From NCBI GenBank assembly GCA_024305405.1, contig JAKNDB010000098.1, positions 1 through 64,000 of the forward strand: a DNA stretch of 64,000 nucleotides, read 5' to 3'. Shown one piece after another: positions 1 through 10,474 of this stretch (within the stretch, counting starts at the first letter, position 1; each line of letters opens with the position of its first letter). The translations under genes were made by a program, and so were the position numbers. The notes beneath the pieces were generated by a model, which saw only the letters and a program-made list of their open reading frames with translations, had not been told where the DNA came from and searched no databases. This stretch comes from Dirofilaria immitis (lineage: Eukaryota; Nematoda; Chromadorea; Rhabditida; Onchocercidae).

Positions 1-129
1 CAATGTTTAAAATACTTTCCCATCAAACCTATGTTAGTACAGCATGGGAATATTTTTTAAAAAGCATCATTATAAAAAGATTCTTCGCTACCTTTGTTTT
101 TTGTAAGCAGTTCCTCTAACGATATTTTA

Positions 130-495
130 ATTTTTGTTTTTTATTTTGTTTCAATTATATTAATATGGAATGTATGTGCGCATTACTGTACAATGCAAAA
201 TGTAAGCTAAAATTGTTTTGCCTTTGTCTATGAGCTATAATTCCCATTCTATAACAATGCCCTCTTTATTCTTACATTCACAATCAAACCAGGGTCCAAC
301 AGGAAACCATTGTAACGAATATACTTCATCAAGGGAGTTGGGCTTTATTTAAATCTCATTTTTATTAAGTGTTATTGTTATTAAAATTACTTTTATTGAA
401 ATCATTAGATGTGTATACTAATCTTGTAATTGCTGACTTCTTAATGTATTATTATGTTACCACAATAAAGATTTAATTACCTAAGTTTGAGATCA
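130..495 (+). repeat. Diverged BEL/Pao-type LTR, plus orientation
   Basis: The stretch matches the reverse complement of the LTR at 13351-13782. Shared blocks include GCCTTTGTCTATGAGCTAT near 220-240, the GTGCGCATTACTGTACAAT block near 175-195, and the 3' end AATAAAG followed by an SL1-like 22-mer. The 5' boundary is blurred, so 130 is approximate. The other three LTRs in the window lie in minus orientation, and so do the pol fragments that follow here, so this LTR is inverted relative to its neighbour. It could be a solo LTR or the end of an element lying off the left edge. Confidence 0.7.
470..491 (+). other. SL1 spliced-leader-like 22-mer in LTR (2 mismatches)
   Basis: Twenty of 22 positions match nematode SL1, which begins GGTTTAATTA and ends CCAAGTTTGAG. 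Positions 2 and 13 differ. AATAAA (464-469) lies directly upstream. The placement is the same as in the other three LTR copies. Confidence 0.75.
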
Positions 496-559
496 GTCTT
501 TATTTTTTAATAAAACACACTCTTCGCATTTGTCTTTAGCAACAATTGAAGAGATTAAG

Positions 560-2640
560 TGAGGATAAAGAATTTGCAACTTTGTCTACCTTGTTGCAAT
601 GCGAAACAAAGAAAAAAAAAAAGAATTCTTCAATACACCATCCTTTCGTATACACCTCTTTGCTGTAGAGCTCCCGGAATAATAAATTGCCACTTTAGTG
701 GTTTTGTTCTTCGTTGCCCTTCTTTTGAATTAACTTAGAAGCTAGAACGAAGTTCTTGGCGTTGTGTTGTTCAAAAATAATAAACTCCAGACATAGTTTC
801 GGCTAAAATATCTTCTGAACGCTTGTATAAAAGTCGCAGCAGAACATGTTTTCATGACTTTCATATGAATGACTCTTGTAACTAAACACGTGAATAGAGT
901 CATCTAACGCTTTGATACTGTCCCGTTGTCCGTTATTCACATAAGACCAAAAGGTCTATCCCTGATTTTCTTGAAGGATCTGCTCGCAATCATTCTTTCT
1001 GGTGAATAAGGTGGGAACTCTTGTTGTTATAGCATTCCATCTGTTACATCCTTTACAGAGTTTCCTAAGAAGGTTTTGACGTATGCTTTTCGATGAGGTA
1101 TCCAATATGTCTGACGCACTTTGACCAAGGTTAAATTGGCGGAGGCGTGAAACATCCTTTCGTGGTATTGTTTAACGATCAACTCCGCAATTCTTCCTCT
1201 CCGTATAAAATACGGGAAGTTCATTATTTTTGATCGCGATCATCTAAATCTCCCCAGACTTCTAAAGATACCATCGGTATCACGTACTAATCCCCATTTT
1301 TGTATGACTTTTAGCTCACTACTAATTTCTTCGCTTAGTCGTAGTCACTAGAGGTAAATTTCCTTTCTTTTGTAAACTTCGTTAGACCCTTTAATTTTCC
1401 TCGGATACTTTTTGCCATAAATCTCAAAACAAATAAGATGGTACGGATTAATTTCTGTAATGAGAAAATCTTTCCACGTCAATGATTATTGCCTTAGTTG
1501 CCAATGTTATTTCCGTACAGATTATTAATCCTAGTTCCATACAAATATTTTTTGAATTTCTTCGCCAATTTCTTGTCTTGGCCATCTTTCTAGTGGATGT
1601 ACCATCTAATTGGACCATTCAACCATAGCGAACTATCTTTCGTACCTTTGATAGCGTCCCTCTAAAAGCTAGATCAGCAGGATTATTAGCTGTCTTGACA
1701 TGGCGAAACTTGTAATTCCTTTGACACCTTTATTTCAGTTATTCTATTAGTAATATATCTTAATCTATAGGAGGTTTCTTTATCCAGCGTATTGCACAAG
1801 CACTATCGGTTCACAGTATTCTCTTTTTTACTGGACTTTTTGTCTTAAAAACTCTATTATTCTTGTTTCTATTGCTACTGCCAGAAATTCCAATCGTGGA
1901 ATTGTAGCGGATTTGTTCTAGCATTTTCTTCGGGATCAGTCTTGATTTCCCATAGATCAAATAAGATTTTGATGATAAATGATCTTCTTTTCGAGCATAT
2001 ACTGCCACGCCAATTGTCCGTATCGAAGGTCTACGAAAACATGGAGATCTCGGTTTTCTTTTGGAACCCATCGTAACATTGTAATTTCTTGCACATCTAT
2101 GAATGCTTCGGTCAACTTCTCACGCTGACATTTACCTTATGTTTCCAACTTACCATCTCAATTGGTGCAATTTTACCATATATTTTCTGCTAACATTTGC
2201 CATAATATTATGATAGGGCAGAGCAGTCCTAAGGGATTAAAAATTGAGGCCGAAAATTGTAGTACCTGGTAGTTTTGATAATAAGATCCTTTCTTTAATA
2301 ATGTTCCATCTCCATTTTCTTCAATAATATTCCACTAAAATAGATCTTTCTCTCTGTTGCATTTGATGCCTAGGAATTTTGTTTCTTTCTGTTGATAATT
2401 TTCCTCACTAAGGCGAAGTTCGCATAAAATTCTCTCAAGCCTACTTTTGTTTTTGCAAACAGTTTCTTTGCTTTGTCCGCCTTTCTTAATTCCTTCATCC
2501 ACACTTTCAATTTTAGATATTCTTCGGTGCTTTTCCAGATGCAGGACAGGAAAGTCGCGATTCCTCCGAAAATTGCTATGATCAATGCGAACAAGATCCG
2601 TACTCGTGTCTATTGAAAAAACTAAGTCGTGGATCACTTT
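560..2640 (-). mobile_element. BEL/Pao retrotransposon, decayed 3' half of pol
   Basis: Minus-strand fragments run in pol order from right to left. The end of reverse transcriptase is at 2335-2640, where one frame reads KKLFAKTKVGLREFYANFA, typical of Pao elements. An RNase H-like piece follows at about 1811-2071 (RTIGVAVYARKED). The integrase zinc-binding domain is at 1027-1224 (HERMFHASANLTLVKVRQTY), and its CxxC pair (LCKGCNRW) appears just downstream in another frame. Stops and frameshifts throughout show the element is dead. No minus-oriented 3' LTR follows; a plus-oriented LTR is found instead. The element family is clear; exact ends are not. Confidence 0.85.
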
Positions 2641-5600
2641 TATGGGAAGGACTAGTTTAGATATACATCATAAATCATAATTTTCAATAATTTTTTAAAA
2701 AACTGAGAATTTTCTATTTTAGGAAGGAAATTCTGGTGTCGAATGAATAGCATAAATAAGTTGAAATTTTCGGTATTGTTCACCTCGGAAAAATTGGCAT
2801 TGTATATATAATTATTATGGCTCTTATCATAATAATATTTGTCATAAGCTGTCATTTTTTTAAAATACAATTTCTTACTATTCATGTATGATCGCACCAC
2901 AAAAATGAAGAATAATTCCTTTTAAATAACTGATTTAAATGACATTAATTATCTTGGTACAATATTACTCAGCGAAACTATTTCCAAGCATTTCGAAAGT
3001 GGATCACAGCGAAATTTAACGATTTCAATCGTATAAATCTATATTGCAGGGGTTTCCATATTATTTAAAGCAAGAAATTAAAATACGATGATCAATGGAA
3101 AGCATCAATATAATCTAATATCAAGAATATTTCTGGTACCAAATTTGATAAAAAGCCTGAAAAAATAATGATAAAGAACTAATTGAGACCACACGCATAT
3201 TTTAAATAATCTCACGATAATCGTAGGATAATCAATTGTAATAATACGATTGAAATCAGCTCAAAAGTTTCATTACTATTTTTTCTGAAAGAATCAGCGG
3301 ACTAATAATATTACCTTTTATAATGTTTTTTTTTTTTAATAAATTAAATAAAATATAGCATATATTAATGAATTAATTGCTATTCCATTTCAGAAAGAAT
3401 AACTGTCGAACAAAAACTTATTACATTGAAAATATAAATGAAATATTTTAACTCAAACATAAAATTTACAATTCTACTGATGTTTTTTTCTTTCATTTTC
3501 ATTCTTTTCAGCAAATTTTTGCGCGCTATTTATTATTGATTTTCGATAAAATACTCTGTTGTTGATTTAACGATGATGTCGCGAATATTCAAATTCGCTA
3601 AACTAAAACTGAATTAAATTAAACTAAAATAAATTAACTAAATAAAATAAGATGCAATGAATCATTATATAATATAAATAAACGCGATGAATTATGTAAC
3701 ATATTTTACATTCCTTAAGGCTTTTTCATGCTTCTGTTTGTTATCTCATTTAACTAAACCGACATCCTTTATGGTTAAAAACTATTTTCACACATACCAA
3801 TCCTTTATCTTAAAACTATTTCTTACAATTTTATACTATAATTAAATTTCTTAAAGTTTTTGTAATCTAAATGAATATCTTTGTAATGCCTGTTATAAAA
3901 CACACCTACTAAAATATGTTTTTATGTTATCAAAATTGTATATATGCTCATGATTAAGATGAAAAGAGTCAGTATAAACATTTCTACTCAACTCAATAGC
4001 TGATATCTACATATCTCGTCTGTCTACCTGCCTGGATCCGAGATCGACATACCTCGTCTCCCATAAACTGCGCGCCAAACTTATCAAGGAACATTCTCCA
4101 AATAAATCCGCTTCCTTTCTCGTCACAGATAAGAAATAAAATACACACAAGGAAATGGTTTTTGTATTTTTTAATTCAAAGAAACGCTTTCTAAATCAGT
4201 GAAAATTTTCATTATTTAAGAATTGAAAAATATGGGTGCTTTTCAATTTTAATCGCAATTTTGGATTTATAATACGACTTTTCAATTCTTATTCATCTCT
4301 TAAAATGCGTTAATGTTACACAGCGTATCCGTAACTTCAATGAAAAAAAAGAAAATCATCTTTTATTGTTTGTTTTCATTACTTGTTGATTATTTATCAT
4401 ATAAATCTCCCATTTTAAACACGATATGCATTGTGGTATGATTCTACACTTTAATAATATCCAGTCTTTGCATTTTTGGCCAAAAAACTATCTATTAGCA
4501 AATAATATGTTTCTGATAAATAAGCAAAACTTTGTGCTTCAATTAAAAACACGAGCAATCATTATAGAGGTAACTATTGAGAAGCAAAATTTTGGATTAA
4601 TTTTTCTATAAATAAAATATTTTAATTTCTCAATAACATTCTTTCGTCTCGTTGAAATAATTAATATCATTCTAATATTCTGCCACGCATGCAAATTACA
4701 GATTATTTCGGATCAAAGCAAACCAAACAAAAATATTGCACTGTTTTTGTCAAACAAACATAAATTTCTCATCCCTTTTTTTTCAGTTTTACTTCTACCA
4801 TTTTGAATTCTTTTTGATTCCTTCTCGTTTTATCAACATTGGAAGGAGGCAGAATATGCTGCTTTTGCAGATAAATAAACTGTATGCTAAACTATCGAAT
4901 TGCGAAATCGGTCGGATTGTAACTGAAATGGTCTTATTCCTATTACAAGAAACTCCTTTTATGAATTATCTTAATATCTTAATAGTGGACCGGTGGTTAA
5001 CAATAATATTTTTTGTGGGACGACTTTCGATTTTGACACAGTTTATTGCCGCATAGCTAAATATCGAAAATATAAATAACTTGAATTTCCTTTATTATTG
5101 ATAATAAGCTTTTTGGAGATTTAGCTTGGAAATTGATAAGTTTGGCAAAGAATTGAATCTGAATTAAAAAGCATTACTCGTCGAATTAACGAAATCCGCT
5201 AATCTTGCTCTTTTTACGATGAAGATGCTTACAATATCTTGAATAGCACCTTATCACAAAGATAGTAGAATCGATAATTAATTCATTGGAAGATGTTTAC
5301 ATTACTTTAACTCTCTCATATAATTTGGAAGTTTAACTGTTAAAGAAATGATTTCATTGTTTTAGAAATTGAATTAAATAATTTTATATTACGAAATCAT
5401 TTGCTTATATCTAGATATTTAATAATGCAGGAGTATTTGATTGATTATCTCGATACAAAATTACTTTGATTCATCTTTATATTATACAATATTTCAGCTT
5501 TCACAGCACTGGTTTTAAAAGCAGCTCAATTAAATACTGGCAGAAGCGCTGACTTCCCTACTTTGCTATTTCATGAAGTCATACAGAATTCATAGAACCA

Positions 5601-5895
5601 GAACTCATAGATCATAAATTTTTATGTTTATCATTGATAATCGATGGTACACTGCAGAATTATAAGCTAATAGATAGTTTCTTTATGGTTTGCGAATGAA
5701 TGAATTAAATAACAAAAAAATGAATCGATTTTGTGATATATCAAGCAATCAGAAACATCAAGGAAAATCATCTGTATGAATCTTTGATTTCCGCAGTAAT
5801 TTTGTCAAAATGCATTTGTCGACTTTTCTTTCTTAAAGGTGTGAATTTTGCTTCTCAACTCTCATAGACTTCTTCAGTTTTCTTAGTTTCAATAC
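2641..5895. other. Intergenic, no gene recognised
   Basis: AT-rich sequence with scattered short open frames that show no family resemblance, no plausible splice structure and no codon-like composition. A short GC-richer patch at about 4015-4135 may be old repeat debris. Nothing else supportable was seen. Confidence 0.6.
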
Positions 5896-6323
5896 GTACC
5901 TCAAACTTGGATAGTTAAACCTTGATAAATTTATTAATACACCAACGAAATCGATTACACGATTTCAATATATCAATAAGGCAAGTTTGGTGGCGATAAC
6001 ATAAGGGAAAAAGGAGGCTAAATAACGCATGGCATGGTTATCCAGCAGCCTCGTCGAAGCACATCTTTAGAAATAATTTTGGTTCTCAGGACCCTGCTAT
6101 TTTGCATAGGAGGAGGATTCTAGTAATAGTTTTGATTACAAGAAATAGCGCCTTTGTTAGCGCATGGGAAATGGAGCTCTTTTTAGAGCTCATAGACACA
6201 ATAGACGGACAATTTTAGGTTACATTACAGTAAATACGCAAGAACATTATATACCCAGCAATATTAAATCCAGACCAAAGGAATCACTAATTCTCTGCTT
6301 CTCCTCGTGACTTCAACGGCAGC
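5896..6323 (-). repeat. Diverged BEL/Pao-type LTR, minus orientation
   Basis: Aligns along its whole length with the LTR at 13351-13782. Shared blocks are CACCAACGAA near 5941, AGCCTCGTCGA near 6047, CAGGACCCT near 6088, GCGCCTTTGTTAGC near 6147 and GACAATTTTAGGTTA near 6208. It has the SL1-like 22-mer at its 3' end (5900-5921). A short stretch to its left (5800-5895) resembles the 5' leader next to the 13351 copy, so this is probably a 5' LTR whose element has been lost. Confidence 0.75.
5900..5921 (-). other. SL1-like 22-mer in LTR (2 mismatches)
   Basis: Twenty of 22 positions match SL1 on the minus strand. The 15 bases that follow, GTACGTATTGAAACT, resemble the start of the SL1 RNA intron (GTAAACATTGAAACT). 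The AATAAA seen in the other copies is degenerate here. Confidence 0.7.
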
Positions 6324-7561
6324 ATTCGTTAACCGAAAACCGTTTTCCAAAATACATTTATGCTTCCATTAGTTGCGAGGTTTTTTATAGTGATAGCTTT
6401 ATAGCAGCGAGTTAAATAGCTGTATTAAAATCACTAAATAAGTTTTTGTTCATCAAGCTCACTTACCTATATTTTCTAAGACAGCTTTTTTCTCACTTTT
6501 ATTCATTTTAAAAATAGAATATAGAAGTTTTCTGATACAAATTCTCTTGAGCTTATTTTTTGCTGCGGAAGCTATTTGTATTACTAATGAATCAAAATTA
6601 ATTTGATCATTCTATTTAAAAATTCGTCATAAATAGCTGCATTTGTTTTCCTTCCCGATGTTTGATTGCTCTATTTGTGGCTTTGGGTTATTTAAAATGT
6701 TATCACATTCGCTAAGACAGATTTGCCCATTACAAACTCCATTGAGAATCAGTTGATAAAAACTTTCCAACAAAAATAAGCTTCATTCTTAACTAGTTAA
6801 ATTCTTAGGGAAAGTAACAAATTTGTGGTTATTCGCAAGAATTAAATTATATTTTTTGCAATTGATATGAAAAATTTGCAAATATTTTATCGAATATCGT
6901 TTAAAAAGTAGGTCCCACGTTATCCTAAAATTATTCTATATAAAATTCTGCAATGAAATCTGAATCAATAAAAACCTCCATCTGATGTTACAAATAGACT
7001 TTTATTTCCATACATATTTCTGGACCAACATGCAAGAAAATTACAGCAAATAATTGATCAATTTTTTCAAGTGCCGTAAGCATACGGATAAATATATTAT
7101 CAATATCGCACTTATAAAAATAGCTTACCACAAAAACGTTCATCATCTATGTTGCGCCGATGTATTCTTCTGCTTTCAAACTATCGCCTCCTCTACTAGT
7201 GTTGAAAATTTCTCGAACAAATCAAATTGGCTTTTCATTTCCATGAAAGATTAACTTGTAACTCGAAATGTAGTAATCAAATAATAAGAATATTATCTTT
7301 AACTATCAAGTAATGTTCTGCTTCAATACTTTCTGAGCTGTTGTTGTTGAAATTTTCAGGCCAATGACAAAACTACAAATCAGTGATTCTTTTAGGAATG
7401 ATATTAATTATATGAACAATTGTTACATAGTATTTTCAATTATTTAAATTTGAATTTCATTGTTTTTATCAACAACTAAATTATCATTGTCTTGCTTTCC
7501 GTAATTTTGCAATTGTTTTTACTTTATTAAATTTCATCTTGAAAATATTGAAAAAAATATT
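6324..7561. other. Intergenic, no gene recognised
   Basis: AT-rich sequence with no convincing coding exon. It ends where the 3' end of the decayed minus-strand gene begins. Confidence 0.55.
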
Positions 7562-8330
7562 AAAATAGAAACTAAAAGAATTTGCTTCTTAAAGCAACCT
7601 CCACGGACTTTGAGAATATAAAACTCGCCAATTTACTCATATCCATTTATATGGATTTGGTAAAACTGAAAGCGATCGAATTTTGTGATGTGTCGGGAAA
7701 CCTGAATCAAGTCTCCATCAATATTCTGATTGAATAAGTCAAACTGTTTTCTTGGGTCAACTTGCAAATTGCACATATATCTTTCTTCATAGAACTGCAT
7801 GTAATTTAACTGGTTGCATGTTTCATTCTTCAGTGCGCGTAGCATATTGTCTATTTTATCACTGTGAGGATTATATGAACGTGGGAAATGGCTATCATAA
7901 AGGAAAAATGCAAACTTTTGACGGTGAATGTGTGAAATAAATCAGCTTTCTATAGCATTTTAGACGTGTTATCTTCATTGCTCCGAAATGTGAACTTTCT
8001 GATTAATTACTCTGTTACAATATCTTGTTTGATTGGCAACTTTCTAGAGCGCAGGCATGGATAATGTCAACAAGTTGTTATCCACACATGGTATTGAAGT
8101 TGGCCTTACTTTTCACTTTGCTAACATAACCAGTTCTATTGTATAATGCTAGCAATTCTATTAATAATTTCGCCATACACTTGACCGCCATCTTTAGTTT
8201 CAATTTCAGTGATAATATTGTACATGTCTCTCTTTTAGCGCTATTTCCTGAAATCCTTTCCGAACTTTATTATAAAAATTAATGTCCATCTCTTCGTATT
8301 TATTTTTATCTGTCCTTTGTTATTATGTAT
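7500..8330 (-). pseudogene. Decayed unknown gene, 3' exons and downstream sequence
   Basis: A minus-strand frame from about 7927 to 7633 is open and protein-like, ending FDRFQFYQIHINGYE and a stop. An upstream block near 8310-8130 reads DINFYNKVRKGFQEIALKE. After a frame change it continues NIITEIETKDGGQVYGEIIN, and is then broken by several stops. The last coding bases plus about 150 bp of downstream sequence reappear in inverted orientation at 13829-14060 with roughly three-quarters identity, so the locus was duplicated. I do not recognise the family. Multiple stops in the upstream block argue for a pseudogene, but the last exon alone could still be functional. Confidence 0.45.
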
Positions 8331-8467
8331 TATCGTTGAAAGATCACCAGGTTTTTTTCTTGAATTTTTAAAATTTCTAATACAGTTCTCTTTATGGACA
8401 GTCCGATATTTTGGTCAAGATTTCGAGAGGTGGTGGATTTTTAATCGAATAAAAATATTAAATAAAA

Positions 8468-10474
8468 ATGGTAAGATTTATTTATAATTTTGATCTTTTC
8501 ATCCTCCTCCTTTCTAGATAATAATACTTCATTTTCACTCAATAGTTTAAATTTTTGTCATTTTATCATGCAAGAATATTTGTTTGATAGAATAAAAACA
8601 AATACTAAACAAATTAGTAATATAATCATTCTTATTGAAAGAAATTCGCCAGAAATTTTTTCAGGTATTATTATTTATAGATTCAATCAATAAGCTTAAC
8701 ATATTCATCTTTCTTAATTGGTAGTCTCAAAAATTTCGAGTTAAAATTCGAAAACCGTGATGATCTAAAGTTATAAGCTCATTTAGAAACATAGGAACTA
8801 TTTTTACGATTACGCCGTCACGTACTGTGCATTTCTTTTATCGGATTCATGTTTAGGCACCCAGAAAGAAAGGCTTAACAGCTGAAGAGAAGCGATCCCG
8901 AATGTTGGAATTATTTCATGAAAGTAATGAATTTTTTCAGGTAAGTTTTTTTTTTCTTTAGAAAAAGACAGAGTTCGATTTATATTTCTTGTTATAACGA
9001 AAATTTTAATATCTCAATGAAATTTTTTTGCAAAAATAAAGAAAAAGTATATTTAAAATGTTTCTATATGTATTATATAAGATGTCATACTTAGGGACGA
9101 GGATAATATATTATACATATATACATAGGAAAATACATATTATCTCAAAAATTATTTCAAACAAATTAATAATTATAGAGACAAGATGTTAACGAAGCAG
9201 TTGCAAAACTACGTAATTTTCAGATGAAGGATCTCGAAAGAATTGCTCCAAAGCAGAAAGGAATCATTCCGCAATCGGTGAAAGAAATAACGCAGCTACT
9301 CGTTGACGAAGGTTTAGTTGAGTGTGAGAAGATTGGAACTTTCGTTTGCTACTGGGCATTTCCATCACAATCGATGATTACAGTAAGATTTTTTCTTTAT
9401 ATTCTTTTCTTCTTATATGCAGAAATGTCCAGAAATGATAGCTTGATTTGAATTTCATCCACTAAAAGTTTCAATTGATCCTACCTTGTATATTCCAGAG
9501 TAATATCTTAGATATTATAGTAAATACTTATACAAATTTACATGAGTAATTCGTAGTGCAAGTTGAAATGAAAGAAAATGGTAAGAATTGAATAAAATAA
9601 TGACGAAAATGAAGAACATATGCTAGAACACAGATTTTTTCATGATACAAAAAGTTTATGTATTATTTACAGCGATCATTTATTATCAAAAATACACATC
9701 TACATTCGCCTATTTTAGAATACTTCAAAATTTTCTTGTAAGCAAAGTACTGATCGTGTCGTTGATATCATTTTTCTTCTTTTTTTTTATTTTCAGCGCA
9801 AGAAGCAACTACAAGAATTAGATGAAAAAATTTCGAATTTGGAAACAATATTAAAAAAGCAAAAGCTGATGTTGAGATGATAAAAAAGAAAAGAAAGTTA
9901 GTTTTAACATGACTTACTTGTTCATTACATAAAAACTTATCATCAAAAAGTATTATAATGATTCAATTGTCTTGATGGTTTTTTGACACTAAATCGTTAT
10001 GATAATAAAAGAAAACTTTCTGTTAATCACTTCTTTTTCCATCTTCTATAGGTAACTGAAGAGCAGAAAAAACTGAAATTAGAAATTAATGATCTACAAA
10101 TGAAGCATGAAACGTTAACGAAAAAATTGAAAAAACTAAGTGAGGAAGACCCTGAAAGTATTACTCAACTTGAAAACGAGATAAATAAGGCTCGTAACGA
10201 TGCAAATCGTTGGACCGGTAAGTTTTCCCTTTTTTTCAGCTGATAACTTCTTTATTAATATTCTAGTATAAGAAGCAAAACTTTTCATTAAAAATCTATA
10301 GCAAAACACATGAAAATTACAACACGTCAGATAAATAGTCTTGTAAAAACAACCGAATTGTTGATTGTATGGATGATGATATTTTTGTTTTGAAATCGTA
10401 GTTTACAGAAAAAAAGCAAAATTCGTTTTTTTTGTCAATATTTTAGATAACATATTTGCGGCGAAGAAATGGTG
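8468..10474 (+). CDS. MND1: Meiotic nuclear division protein 1 homologue, interrupted
   Basis: Mnd1 pairs with Hop2 and assists Rad51/Dmc1 strand exchange between homologues in meiosis. Predicted exons: 8468-8470 (ATG only, followed by GTAAG), 8857-8940, 9224-9382, 9797-9896, 10052-10217 and 10447-10474. The protein reads (M)APRKKGLTAEEKRSRMLEL, then MKDLERIAPKQKGIIPQSVK and VECEKIGTFVCYWAFPSQ (the winged-helix region), then a lysine/glutamate-rich coiled coil. It then reads ANRWT, followed by DNIFAAKKW. All of these match Mnd1 in order. The fourth exon is 100 nt, two short of fitting its phase-0 borders, and changes frame at the A run near 9852-9857. The last 30 or so family residues are missing: Pao sequence starts at 10475. 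The ATG-only exon is inferred. Confidence 0.85.
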
